A DNA stretch of 64,000 bases from Natrinema thermotolerans DSM 11552 (GTDB lineage: Archaea; Halobacteriota; Halobacteria; Halobacteriales; Natrialbaceae). The stretch is from positions 137,781 to 201,780 of the forward strand of contig AOIR01000048.1 in assembly GCA_000337115.1 (NCBI GenBank), given 5' to 3'. The notes beneath the pieces were generated by a model that searched no databases, had not been told where the DNA came from, and was given only the letters and a program-made list of their open reading frames with translations. Below are positions 24,683-32,846 of the stretch, in pieces; position 1 is the first letter of the stretch, and every line of letters begins with the position of its first letter. The translations under genes and the position numbers were made by a program.

Positions 24683-26245
24683 TTACGCGCCGACCCAGGT
24701 GTTCGTCGAGGCGACCGACGTGAGCTGGACGTTCTCGTTCTCCTGCATGCTGATCTGTGAACTCCCGGCGCTGCCGCCGTCTTCGGCGACTGCGATGGAG
24801 CTGTGCTGTTCGTTCAGGTTCTGCTGCGTGATGATCTGTTGCTGGGCGATCGCGGCGCTTGCCTCCTGCTCGACGTCGTTCGTCTGCGTGGCGTTCCCGG
24901 CGTAGTCGTACGACGTGCCGGGGGCCATGCCCGCGTTCCCGTCGACCGTGACGGTCATACTCGAGGTCCGAGTGACGTCGTCGGAGACGTAGCCCGGGCT
25001 CGCGTAGACGTTGAGCGCGTCGGCATAGGCGACCTGTGCGTTGTAGTTCTGCTGGTAGGCGAGCTGGATCGCGGTGGCCTCACTGCCGTTCTCCGCGAGT
25101 GCCATCGCGGTGTTCTGGAAGTTGATGTTCTGTTGTTCGACTGCCTGTTCTTGGGCAATACCCGCGGTAGCGGTCTGTTCGGTGTCGTCGACGCCATCTA
25201 CCTTGTCCTTCTTGTCGGGCTTGTGTGCGTCAGTCGTGGTCGAGAGGACGTCGCCGTCGACATTGCCGGCGGTGGCGACGTTCATCCCGAGGGACGAGAC
25301 CATCAGGTTCGAGGCGGTTGCGCTACCGAACTGCTCGTTGAGGTTGCTCTGGTCGGTGAACTGAATCGCCGTGGCAGTGCTGTTTTCGCCGATCGCGATG
25401 GCAACCGCACCGCCCTGTTCGTTGACGTTCTGCTGGGCGACGTCTTGTGACTGATTGACGAGTGCTTCGGCACTCTGGCCGACACCGGGACCGTCGTCGC
25501 CGGATTTGTCCTTCGCGTGTCCGAACTCGCCGTCACCGAGGTAGACGTTCGAGGCGTTGGCCATGCCCTCCTGGAGGTTCTCGTTGCGCTGGTAGGACTG
25601 CTGGAGCGCGGTCGCCTCGCTGTCGTTCATCGCGTACGCGAACGCGGTACTCTGGTTGTTGTAGTTGACCTGACCGACCGTCTGGGACTGGGTCACGCCG
25701 GCGATGGCTTCCTGGGTGACCGTCTCGTCGTCGCCCTTCTCGTCTTTGATGCCCCAGCCGTCGAACTGCTGGTCGCCGCCGTTACCGATGATGATGTTGA
25801 CCTCGCCGACGTTTTCGAACTGCGTCTGTGCGGTTCGAACCTCGACGTTGCCGGCCGTTGCCTCACCGGTCTGGACGTTGTCGTTCTGCTGGTTGGCCTC
25901 CTGGACGGCCGTCGCCTGGCCGCCGTCGATCGAGACCGACACCGCCGATCCCTGTTCGTTGATGTTGACTTGATCGACGTCTTGGTGCTGGATGACTTCG
26001 GCGGCCGAGCTGCTCGTCCCGTCCGCGTGTTGCTCGACGTACTCCTCGAGGGACATGTCGCCGAGGTCAGCGCCGAAGACCAGATACAGCTCTTCGCCGT
26101 CCTCGAGCGTGTGTATCGTGTCACTATTCGCTGCGGCGTCCCCGCCTGCGGTAGCCGCCGGGACGGCCGCTACCATCGACAGGGCCACCATACAGGCCAT
26201 AAGAAAAGTCGTAGTTCGTGATCGTCTCGTCGTGTCGGTTGTCAT
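24683..26245 (-). CDS. Secreted Gln/Asn-repeat protein, curlin-like (fibre candidate)
   Basis: 520-residue exported protein with a signal peptide (hydrophobic core MACMVALSMVAAVPAATAG, cleavage near residue 33). Five imperfect repeats of about 55-60 residues lie at roughly 81-134, 178-236, 257-316, 357-415 and 460-518. Each reads A-x-A-x-(I/V)-x-Q-x-Q-x-V-x-Q-x-N-x-N-x-Q, a stretch of alternating Ala/Val, then ATA-x-Q and Q-x-N-x-N-x-Q and A-x-N. This alternation of Gln/Asn with small or hydrophobic residues is the pattern of curlin-type beta-solenoid amyloids. There are no Cys residues and no membrane anchor, so the product is probably released or assembled outside the cell. Linkers between repeats are acidic and vary in length. 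Function is inferred from pattern only. Confidence 0.8.
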   Translation of the reverse strand: MTTDTTRRSRTTTFLMACMVALSMVAAVPAATAGGDAAANSDTIHTLEDGEELYLVFGADLGDMSLEEYVEQHADGTSSSAAEVIQHQDVDQVNINEQGSAVSVSIDGGQATAVQEANQQNDNVQTGEATAGNVEVRTAQTQFENVGEVNIIIGNGGDQQFDGWGIKDEKGDDETVTQEAIAGVTQSQTVGQVNYNNQSTAFAYAMNDSEATALQQSYQRNENLQEGMANASNVYLGDGEFGHAKDKSGDDGPGVGQSAEALVNQSQDVAQQNVNEQGGAVAIAIGENSTATAIQFTDQSNLNEQFGSATASNLMVSSLGMNVATAGNVDGDVLSTTTDAHKPDKKDKVDGVDDTEQTATAGIAQEQAVEQQNINFQNTAMALAENGSEATAIQLAYQQNYNAQVAYADALNVYASPGYVSDDVTRTSSMTVTVDGNAGMAPGTSYDYAGNATQTNDVEQEASAAIAQQQIITQQNLNEQHSSIAVAEDGGSAGSSQISMQENENVQLTSVASTNTWVGA

Positions 26246-26697
26246 TGATCGTTTGATTTGAGTCGTGATTGTGGTTTCTTGCTAGGACTGTGCGTCGCAA
26301 ACCCTCCTATCCCGATTACAGACTTTGTTATCTGTATATTTCCGCGCCGAAGAAGGCTGATACCGGATTGAAGGGGAATGCTTACGCGGAATTCCCGGAA
26401 CGCGATCGTCAGAGCAATCGTCGGCGGTCGACCGATACCGAAGACCCGCTGTACCGGATCACAGCCCTCGGAACATCGTCTCTCCGAGATTCCCGTAACG
26501 ATGAGACGGTCACGAGTAATCGAATCGTAACTCGAGTAGCTGTTACGTAGCGGAAAGTCCGGATTAGAGCGGCCGAAATAGCGACATACCGGCCGTATAT
26601 CGATGTTTCTCTATAGAACCGACGGCTATCATCGCGGACTATCCGTTCCGTACGGACCCCGTACGCGCCCGTTGATTTCGAATCGCATGCTTACACC

Positions 26698-26743
26698 GAA
26701 ACGATCGATCAATCCGAGATAGGAACTGAAACGGTACGATCAA
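26698..26743. promoter_or_regulatory. Direct repeats upstream of the secreted-protein promoter
   Basis: Two near-identical 15-16-base units starting with GAAACG and ending in GATCAA, spaced 30 bases (three helical turns) apart, just upstream of the TATA-like box at 26773. A regulator could bind both on the same DNA face. Confidence 0.35.
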
Positions 26744-26772
26744 CCGTTGCTATGGATCGAAACCGTTCCCCC

Positions 26773-26782
26773 CCTTCATATG
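26773..26782 (+). promoter_or_regulatory. Shared promoter box CCTTCATATG, copy 1
   Basis: The same ten bases occur at 27754-27763, in each case about 150 bases before the start codon of one of the two small secreted proteins. TTCATATG is a plausible TATA element. Confidence 0.45.
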
Positions 26783-26803
26783 AATCTCCGATGTGGGCCT
26801 TAG

Positions 26804-26927
26804 TCGGGAGACACGCAGCGAGCGGGTGGCCACAGGCGATGAGCCGATAGCAGCCGGAGCCGACGAGCGGTAGCTATCGGTCGTACGGCGGCCCCGGGCG
26901 CGTTCGTGTCTCCTGGAACGATAGACA
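26804..26927 (+). ncRNA. Structured 5' leader of the small secreted protein gene
   Basis: GGAGACACG at 26807-26815 pairs perfectly with CGTGTCTCC at 26905-26913 and can extend to 12 pairs with wobbles. Inside it, CCGATAGC at 26844-26851 pairs with GCTATCGG at 26873-26880. The outer stem closes 14 bases before the ATG at 26928. A comparable but sequence-different outer stem occurs in the leader of the paralogue at 27920. It is proposed as a cis-acting leader, not a separate transcript. Confidence 0.45.
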
Positions 26928-27421
26928 TGACACGAAACACGATACTGACAGTCGCACTCGTCGCTAGTCTGCTGATGGTCGGTTTCGCTGGAACGGCAGC
27001 GGCAAGCGGCACGGCCGATACGGCAGGCGAGGCGGCCGGCCTCGGTGACGAAGACACCTCGACGGACGACAACCAAGTCGCGGCCGCAGCAGTGGTCCAA
27101 GACCAGACAGTGACGCAGCTTAACGACATCGACCAGAACGCGAGCCAGAACGTCGAGCAGAACGCGACTGGAATCGACATCGGCATCGGAATCGGTGACG
27201 ACGACACTGACTCAGACAATATCCCTGCCCTCGGGGACCAACTCGAGCAGCAAAACGCTAACGACAACAACGACGACGACGGATTCAACCTCGAGATCGG
27301 CACCACTGGCGACCAGACGGTGAACCAGAACATCAGTCAGAACGCTGATGCGTCTAACTCGAACGCGCAGGTCGGCACTGCGACCGCGACCAACTACGAC
27401 TTCGACGACTTCGAGTTCTGA
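26928..27421 (+). CDS. Small secreted Gln/Asn-rich protein A
   Basis: 164-residue exported protein. The signal peptide is MTRNTILTVALVASLLMVGF plus AGTAAA, with cleavage near residue 28. Two Gln/Asn modules follow: VVQDQTVTQLNDIDQNASQN with NATGIDIG, and near the C-terminus DQTVNQNISQNADASNSNAQ. They flank an acidic segment rich in Asp and Asn. The same two modules and the same signal peptide ending (VGFAGTAAA) occur in protein B at 27920, so the two genes are paralogues. It has no membrane anchor or Cys. It may be a minor or nucleating partner of the repeat protein at 24683-26245; that is inference. Confidence 0.75.
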
Positions 27422-27450
27422 TCGGTGCAGCGCTTCCCGATCAGCGACGG

Positions 27451-27459
27451 TTCTTTTTT
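27451..27459 (+). terminator. T-tract after protein A gene
   Basis: TTCTTTTTT follows the stop codon by about 30 bases; oligo-T runs terminate archaeal transcription. Confidence 0.5.
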
Positions 27460-27753
27460 GACTGCAGTACGGACACGATAGCCAACGGTCTCGTCCGGAC
27501 TGAGAAGTGTGAGCCGTCGGGAGCGGATTGTAGCAGTGGCATAGAACTCGATAGTGAGAACCTGATCGCGACAGCAGCGTTCGCAGGGACGGTCCCGAAT
27601 TCATACCGTTTTGTAATGCTGCCGTGCGCACTATGCCAAACTATTGACAGTAATCGGAGGACATGATATAAATGGGTGTGGAATTCTGTAATTTCAGATA
27701 ATATATGGTGCGATTCGATGTAGGATTCGAATAGCATCGCGAACAGTGGTTTG
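27460..27753. other. AT-rich spacer between protein A and protein B genes
   Basis: About 290 bases with AT-rich stretches such as GATATAAATGG and GATAATATATGG at about 27665-27712 that could be further promoter elements. No ORF with coding character is seen on either strand. Confidence 0.45.
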
Positions 27754-27763
27754 CCTTCATATG
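27754..27763 (+). promoter_or_regulatory. Shared promoter box CCTTCATATG, copy 2
   Basis: Identical to 26773-26782 and again followed two or three bases later by CTC. It lies 157 bases before the ATG of protein B. Confidence 0.45.
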
Positions 27764-27784
27764 GGCCTCTGTAGTGCGATTCGA

Positions 27785-27919
27785 CCGGATGGGGTGCCAC
27801 GACAACGCGGGTGGTGACCGAGACGCAGTCGGCACGCGATACAGTGTGCTGCGGCAGTCGATGTCCCATCGGAAGTCCCGCATGTGCGTGCGTACTCATC
27901 CGGACAACCAGCAATACAT
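27785..27919 (+). ncRNA. Structured 5' leader of the protein B gene
   Basis: CCGGATG at 27785-27791 pairs with CATCCGG at 27897-27903, closing a loop of about 105 nt, and ends 16 bases before the ATG. A local hairpin CGATG-TCC-CATCG lies inside. The layout mirrors the leader at 26804-26927 although the paired sequences differ. Confidence 0.4.
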
Positions 27920-28693
27920 ATGAAACGGACACTCACGGTACTGATGACCCTCGCCCTCATCGGGAGCATGGCCTTCGTCGGCTTCGCCGGAACGGCAGCT
28001 GCCGGCGGCAACCACCACGATGACGGCGACAGCAGCGACGACCGAACGTCGGCCGCGAGCGTGACTCAGTCCCAGAGCGTATCGCAGACGAACGTGATCG
28101 AACAGAACGCCAGCCAGTACGCCGATCAGGACGCAACCGGGGTCGACATTGATGAAATCCTGAACGGAGACGGTGATGACGGCGATGATAACGCTGACAA
28201 CGGAGGCAATGACGATGGCAGTGCCGCCCAAGCCGGTATCCAAACCGTCACATTCCAGAAATTCAATGGTCAGACCGAGTCGTACTATTGGAATGGTACT
28301 GGGTTTGACACAGAGAATAACAATCCCAGGTACACTCTCACCGCTCAGGACGAGTTTGATGACGATGGAAATCCGCTAGCAGCTGACTGGACCTACGATA
28401 ACCAGGGTCAGGGTCAGTCACCAGTATCCGCGACCGTGACCAATGCTGATGGGACGACGTGTACGGTCGATGTCGCGGGTCAGTCTTCTGGCCAAATCGA
28501 GGCATGCGATACGACCGACGACAACGGTGACAACGGTGACAACGGTGACGGCACCGACGGCATCGAAGGCTCCACCGGGAACCAGACCGTCAACCAGATA
28601 GTCGATCAAGACGCTGACGCGTCGAACTCGAACGCGCAGAACGCCGACGCGTCCGCCTCGGCCGGCGACATTCTCTCGGTCCTCCTCGGCTGA
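27920..28693 (+). CDS. Small secreted Gln/Asn-rich protein B
   Basis: 257-residue exported protein. The signal peptide starts MKRTLTVLMTLALIG and ends VGFAGTAAA. An N-terminal module SVSQTNVIEQNASQYADQD with DATGVDID and a C-terminal module NQTVNQIVDQDADASNSNAQ match those of protein A. Between them is an extra domain of about 100 residues (TVTFQKFNGQTESYYWNGTG through CTVDVAGQSSGQIEAC) with two Cys that could pair; its DNA is visibly less GC-rich than its surroundings, so it may have been acquired. Asp/Asn/Gly linkers flank it. The start is the ATG at 27920. Confidence 0.75.
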   Translation: MKRTLTVLMTLALIGSMAFVGFAGTAAAGGNHHDDGDSSDDRTSAASVTQSQSVSQTNVIEQNASQYADQDATGVDIDEILNGDGDDGDDNADNGGNDDGSAAQAGIQTVTFQKFNGQTESYYWNGTGFDTENNNPRYTLTAQDEFDDDGNPLAADWTYDNQGQGQSPVSATVTNADGTTCTVDVAGQSSGQIEACDTTDDNGDNGDNGDGTDGIEGSTGNQTVNQIVDQDADASNSNAQNADASASAGDILSVLLG

Positions 28694-28721
28694 GAGGGTC
28701 GCTTCGCAACTACTTCACACT

Positions 28722-28731
28722 CGATTTTTAT
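28722..28731 (+). terminator. T-rich terminator after protein B gene
   Basis: TTTTTA at about 28725-28730 follows the stop codon by some 30 bases. Confidence 0.4.
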
Positions 28732-28838
28732 CGGCGGGCCTGCCTCGAGCAGTTACAGTACCTTCGCGAGCCGACCGCGTGGTAACGGGTCGTTCTAACC
28801 ACTGCCTTGAGCAGGGCAGCCAAGTCGGCAGTACGCTG

Positions 28839-28861
28839 CGCTATCGCTCCGGCCGATAGCG
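28839..28861. terminator. Hairpin downstream of larC
   Basis: CGCTATCG and CGATAGCG form a perfect 8-base stem with a 7-base loop. It lies about 40 bases beyond the larC stop (minus strand) and between convergent genes, so it may help end transcription. Confidence 0.4.
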
Positions 28862-28901
28862 ATCGGTCGTTCTCGAGAGACGAGAGTGCCCGCGATTGGA
28901 G

Positions 28902-30251
28902 TCACTCGGCCGTTCGATCGACTCGAGCGGCTGCTTCCGCCCGCTCGACGACGGCTCGAACCGGGAGCGTCGTCTCTCGAGCCACCGCCGCCGCCTCGTC
29001 GTACTCCGCACTCACGTCGTAGACCTCGCCGTCGGCGTCGCTCGCGATCTTCACGCTGACCTCGTATGCCTCGCCGTCGATCTCGAGGGTCACCGTCTCG
29101 AACTCCCGCTCGGCGATCCATCGATGCGTAGCCCCCGCATCCCGAACGCCGAGCGTCCCGGTCTCCTCGGCCAGCGCTCGAGCGACCCGCTCTCGGTCCG
29201 CGGGCTTGCAGATGACCTTCACCAGATGCCCGGGCCGGGACTTCTTCATCGTTGCGGGGAGGATCGACACGTCTCGAGCGCCCGCGTCCGAGAGCGTCTC
29301 CTGCAGGCCACCCAGCACTTCCGGCGTCGCGTCGTCGAGATTCGTCTCGAGGACGGCGATATCGTCTTTCACCAGCGTCCCCTCGCCGGTCCCGACCAGC
29401 GTACGAAGCACGTTCGGATGCGGGTCGAGATCGTAGCCGCCCGCACCGTAGCCCGATGACTCGAGATCCAGCGCGGGCAGCGAATCGACGCCGTCGGCGA
29501 CGTGCGCCAGGATGGCCGCGCCGGTCGGCGTCAGGAGTTCGGCGTCGACGGGGCCGCCCCGCAGCGACCAGTCGGCCCGCTGGGCGAGTTCGACCACCGC
29601 CGGCGTAGGGACGGGGTACTCGCCGTGGCTCATCGCAACCGTCCCGCCGCCGGTCGCGAGCGGCGTCGTGACGACGCGATCGGGCTCGAGGTCGTGCAGC
29701 AGGGCCGCCGCGCCGACCACGTCCGCGATCGCGTCGTCGGCCCCGACCTCGTGGAAGTGGATCGACTCGAGGTCTGCGCCGTGGACGGCGGCCTCGGCCT
29801 CGCCGAGCAGTTCGAAGATCGCGAGCGCATCGCGCTCGACTGCCGGCTCGAGGGCCATTTCCCGAACGATCTCGCAGACCTCGCGGTAGCTGCGATGGGG
29901 GCCGTGGCCCTCTGCGGGGGTGTCGGAGTCGTCGCCTGCCGTCTCGTGTGTGTGCCCGCCCTCCGTGTCAGCCTGGTCGTGCGAATGGTCGTGGCCGTGG
30001 GAATGATCGTGATCGTGCGCACCGTCCGTGTCGGCGTGATCGTGGTCGTGTGCGCCATCGTCGTCGGGGAAGACGACGTCGGCCGTCGTGGCCGCGATCC
30101 CGGTCTTTTCGGTGTCGTCGATCCGGTAGGCCACCGGCAGCGCCTCGGTTACCGGCTCGAGGACGTCGGCGTCGGCACCGGCGTCTATGAGCGCGGCAAG
30201 GATCATATCGCCGCTGGCTCCCATCCGGCCGTCGAACGCGAGGACTCGCAT
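28902..30251 (-). CDS. larC: LarC, nickel-insertion protein for the nickel-pincer cofactor
   Basis: 449-residue LarC (DUF111 family), full-length with both LarC1 and LarC2 parts. The N-terminus MRVLAFDGRMGASGDMILAA is typical. A His/Asp-rich loop follows (HDHDHADTDGAHDHDHSHGH and more), likely binding nickel. HFHEVGADDAIADVVGAA and the LarC2 blocks VLETNLDDATPEVLGG and MKKSRPGHLVKVICKP complete the pattern. LarC cyclometallates the nicotinate-derived cofactor with Ni; larB and larE are not nearby. Start 30251 is leaderless relative to GCTTTTTGCG at about 30280. Confidence 0.92.
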   Translation of the reverse strand: MRVLAFDGRMGASGDMILAALIDAGADADVLEPVTEALPVAYRIDDTEKTGIAATTADVVFPDDDGAHDHDHADTDGAHDHDHSHGHDHSHDQADTEGGHTHETAGDDSDTPAEGHGPHRSYREVCEIVREMALEPAVERDALAIFELLGEAEAAVHGADLESIHFHEVGADDAIADVVGAAALLHDLEPDRVVTTPLATGGGTVAMSHGEYPVPTPAVVELAQRADWSLRGGPVDAELLTPTGAAILAHVADGVDSLPALDLESSGYGAGGYDLDPHPNVLRTLVGTGEGTLVKDDIAVLETNLDDATPEVLGGLQETLSDAGARDVSILPATMKKSRPGHLVKVICKPADRERVARALAEETGTLGVRDAGATHRWIAEREFETVTLEIDGEAYEVSVKIASDADGEVYDVSAEYDEAAAVARETTLPVRAVVERAEAAARVDRTAE

Positions 30252-30459
30252 GCCAGTTCTCGGCGCGGAAAACGCAAAAAGCCATCTCTCCTCGCTCGAG
30301 GGGCGGTATCGATAGGGCCAAAACCAACCGAGGCCGGTACATCTTTGTAACCGCCCGTCCGACGTGAGTATGGTAGCTACTAGCACAGGAAATGACTCAC
30401 CCTAGCAAAAAACCTATCCGCGCACGAATCGGAGTCAATCACATCGCCGTCCCCAAATC

Positions 30460-32691
30460 ATGAACGAAGTCCAACTGGAGGTTGCGAAGGCGTACCCGAA
30501 CGATTCGGGTCGTGGTATCGCCCGACTCGACCCGGACACGCTGTTGCATCTGAAGCTGAGTCCGGGCGACATCATCGAGATCGAGGGTACAGACACCACT
30601 GCCGCGAAGGTCTGGCGTGCCGACCGGCAGGACTGGAACACCGACACTGTCCGAATCGACGGCTTCACGCGCCAGAACGCCGACGTCGGTATCGGCGAGC
30701 GGGTGACGATCCGCAAGGCCGAGGCGACGAAAGCCGACAAGCTCGTCCTCGCGCCGCCGGAGGAGGCGTCGGTCCAGTTCGGCTCCGACGCCGCCGGCAT
30801 GGTGAAACGCCAGATCTTAAAGCGGCCGGTCGTCGGTCGCGACATCGTCCCGGTGATGTCCTCGACGAACCATCCGTTCATGCGGTCGCCGGGCCAGGCG
30901 ATCCCGCTGATCGCCGTCGAAACCGAGCCCGAGGGGGTGGTCCTCATCACCGAGGACACCGATGTCGAACTCCGCGAGGAGCCGATCTCGGGGTTCGAGA
31001 AGACCGGTGGCGGGATCACCTACGAGGACATCGGTGGCCTCCAAAACGAGATCCAGCGGGTCAGGGAGATGGTCGAACTCCCGATGAAACACCCGCAGAT
31101 CTTCAAGAAACTCGGCATCGAGCCGCCACAGGGGGTTCTCCTGCACGGCCCGCCGGGCACCGGGAAGACCCTCCTGGCCAAAGCGGTCGCCAACGAGACC
31201 TCCGCCAGTTTCTTCTCTATCGCCGGGCCGGAGATCATCTCGAAGTACTACGGCGAGTCCGAACAGCAACTCAGGGAGATCTTCGAGGACGCGACCGAGG
31301 AGTCTCCCTCGATCATCTTCATCGACGAACTCGACTCCATCGCTCCCAAACGGGAAGACGTCACCGGCGAGGTCGAGCGCCGCGTCGTCGCCCAGCTGCT
31401 GACGATGATGGACGGCCTCGAGTCCCGGGGCCAAGTCATCGTCATCGCGGCGACTAACCGCGTCGACAGCGTCGACCCCGCGCTCCGACGGCCGGGCCGG
31501 TTCGACCGCGAGATCGAGATCGGCGTCCCCGACGAGACGGGCCGCGAGGAGATCCTGCAGATTCACACCCGCGGGATGCCCCTCTCGGACGACGTCAGCC
31601 TCGGTCACCTGGCCGACGAGACCCACGGTTTCGTCGGGGCCGACATCGAGAGCCTGACCAAAGAGGCGGCGATGAAGGCACTGCGCCGGTACCTCCCCGA
31701 GATCGATCTCGACGAGGAGGACATCCCGCCGAGCCTGATCGACCGGATGATCGTCAAACGGGAGGACTTCCGCGGCGCCTTGAACGAGGTCGAACCCTCG
31801 GCGATGCGGGAAGTCCTCGTGGAGCTGCCGAAGATCTCCTGGGACGACGTCGGCGGCCTCCACGACGCCAAGGATCAGGTCCAGGAATCGGTCGAGTGGC
31901 CGCTCTCGAACCCCGAGCGGTTCGATCGGCTCGGCGTCGACCCGCCTGCCGGCGTCTTGCTGTACGGCCCGCCGGGCACCGGGAAGACGCTGATGGCGAA
32001 AGCCGTCGCCAACGAGACCAACGCCAACTTCATCTCGGTGCGTGGCCCGCAGCTGCTTTCGAAGTGGGTCGGTGAATCGGAGAAAGCCATCCGCCAGACC
32101 TTCCGCAAGGCCCGGCAGGTCTCGCCGACGGTCATCTTCTTCGACGAACTCGACGCGCTCGCGCCCGGACGGGGCGGTGAGACCGGCTCGAACGTCTCCG
32201 AGCGAGTCGTCAACCAGCTGCTGACCGAACTCGACGGGCTCGAGGACATGGGCGACGTGATGGTCATCGGCGCGACCAACCGCCCGGACATGATCGACCC
32301 CGCACTGCTGCGCTCGGGCCGCTTCGACCGGCTAGTCATGATCGGCCAGCCCGACGTCGACGGCCGCGAACGCATCCTCGAGATCCACACCCAGGACACG
32401 CCGCTGGCGGCCGACGTCACCCTGCGCGAGATCGCCGAGATCACGGACGGCTACGTCGGCAGCGACCTCGAGTCGATCGCCCGCGAGGCGGCCATCGAGG
32501 CGCTGCGCGAGGACGAGGAGGCAGACGTCGTCGAGATGCGACACTTCCGCCAGGCCATGGAGAACGTCCGCCCGACGATCACCGACGACATCCTCGACTA
32601 CTACGAGCGGATCGAAGAGGAGTTCCGCGGCGGTGGCGGCGGCGGTCCCGATCCGACGGGTCGTCGCGGCAGCCGGATCGGCTTCCAGTAA
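30460..32691 (+). CDS. cdc48: CdcH, Cdc48/p97-type AAA ATPase
   Basis: 743-residue two-ring AAA ATPase that unfolds or extracts substrates, often for the proteasome. The N-domain (about 1-180) is the double-psi barrel type ([17 protein letters not shown]). D1 has [34 protein letters not shown] and the arginine-finger region [15 protein letters not shown]2 repeats these as [34 protein letters not shown] and [13 protein letters not shown]. The C-terminus is Gly-rich. A second, diverged Cdc48 lies at 36972-39206. Confidence 0.95.
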   Translation: MNEVQLEVAKAYPNDSGRGIARLDPDTLLHLKLSPGDIIEIEGTDTTAAKVWRADRQDWNTDTVRIDGFTRQNADVGIGERVTIRKAEATKADKLVLAPPEEASVQFGSDAAGMVKRQILKRPVVGRDIVPVMSSTNHPFMRSPGQAIPLIAVETEPEGVVLITEDTDVELREEPISGFEKTGGGITYEDIGGLQNEIQRVREMVELPMKHPQIFKKLGIEPPQGVLLHGPPGTGKTLLAKAVANETSASFFSIAGPEIISKYYGESEQQLREIFEDATEESPSIIFIDELDSIAPKREDVTGEVERRVVAQLLTMMDGLESRGQVIVIAATNRVDSVDPALRRPGRFDREIEIGVPDETGREEILQIHTRGMPLSDDVSLGHLADETHGFVGADIESLTKEAAMKALRRYLPEIDLDEEDIPPSLIDRMIVKREDFRGALNEVEPSAMREVLVELPKISWDDVGGLHDAKDQVQESVEWPLSNPERFDRLGVDPPAGVLLYGPPGTGKTLMAKAVANETNANFISVRGPQLLSKWVGESEKAIRQTFRKARQVSPTVIFFDELDALAPGRGGETGSNVSERVVNQLLTELDGLEDMGDVMVIGATNRPDMIDPALLRSGRFDRLVMIGQPDVDGRERILEIHTQDTPLAADVTLREIAEITDGYVGSDLESIAREAAIEALREDEEADVVEMRHFRQAMENVRPTITDDILDYYERIEEEFRGGGGGGPDPTGRRGSRIGFQ

Positions 32692-32763
32692 CGCGAATCC
32701 CCCTTTTCGTCGCTGTTTCGCCGGTCGGATACCCACGGAACCGCGAGACGGCCGTTTGGTCGC

Positions 32764-32846
32764 TATCGTAACAACCGAAACGATTTACACACCGATCGCA
32801 CAGCCGTCGTGCGATCGGGTGCGCAATGACTTTCAGTGGCTACTAT
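32764..32846. repeat. Interspersed palindromic repeat, copy 2
   Basis: Same family as 1-84, in opposite orientation. The right arm CAATGACTTTCAGTGGCTAC is almost identical to the left arm of copy 1, and CGAAACGATTTACACACCGATCG on the left matches its other arm, with several changes at the outer left end. It lies between the convergent cdc48 and HerA-like genes. The last codons and stop of the HerA-like gene (CAT AGT AGC CAC TGA) lie inside the terminal repeat. Confidence 0.8.

Larger units (their letters stand above)
26246..26927. other. Intergenic region between the curlin-like gene and its small neighbour
   Basis: About 680 bases between divergent genes of the cluster, AT-richer than the window average. 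It contains two direct repeats 30 bases apart (GAAACGATCGATCAA at 26698-26712 and GAAACGGTACGATCAA at 26728-26743), then a TATA-like box at 26773-26782 and a structured leader. An ORF on the plus strand at 26269-26550 has no family features and is unlikely to be real. Confidence 0.55.

Noticed and set aside
26269-26550. 93-residue plus-strand ORF in the secreted-cluster intergenic region
   Set aside because: No family features, no signal peptide, no promoter at leaderless distance, and it lies in AT-rich regulatory DNA.
28902-30251. His-rich segment in larC as a separate zinc transporter gene
   Set aside because: The His-rich run is an in-frame loop between conserved LarC blocks.
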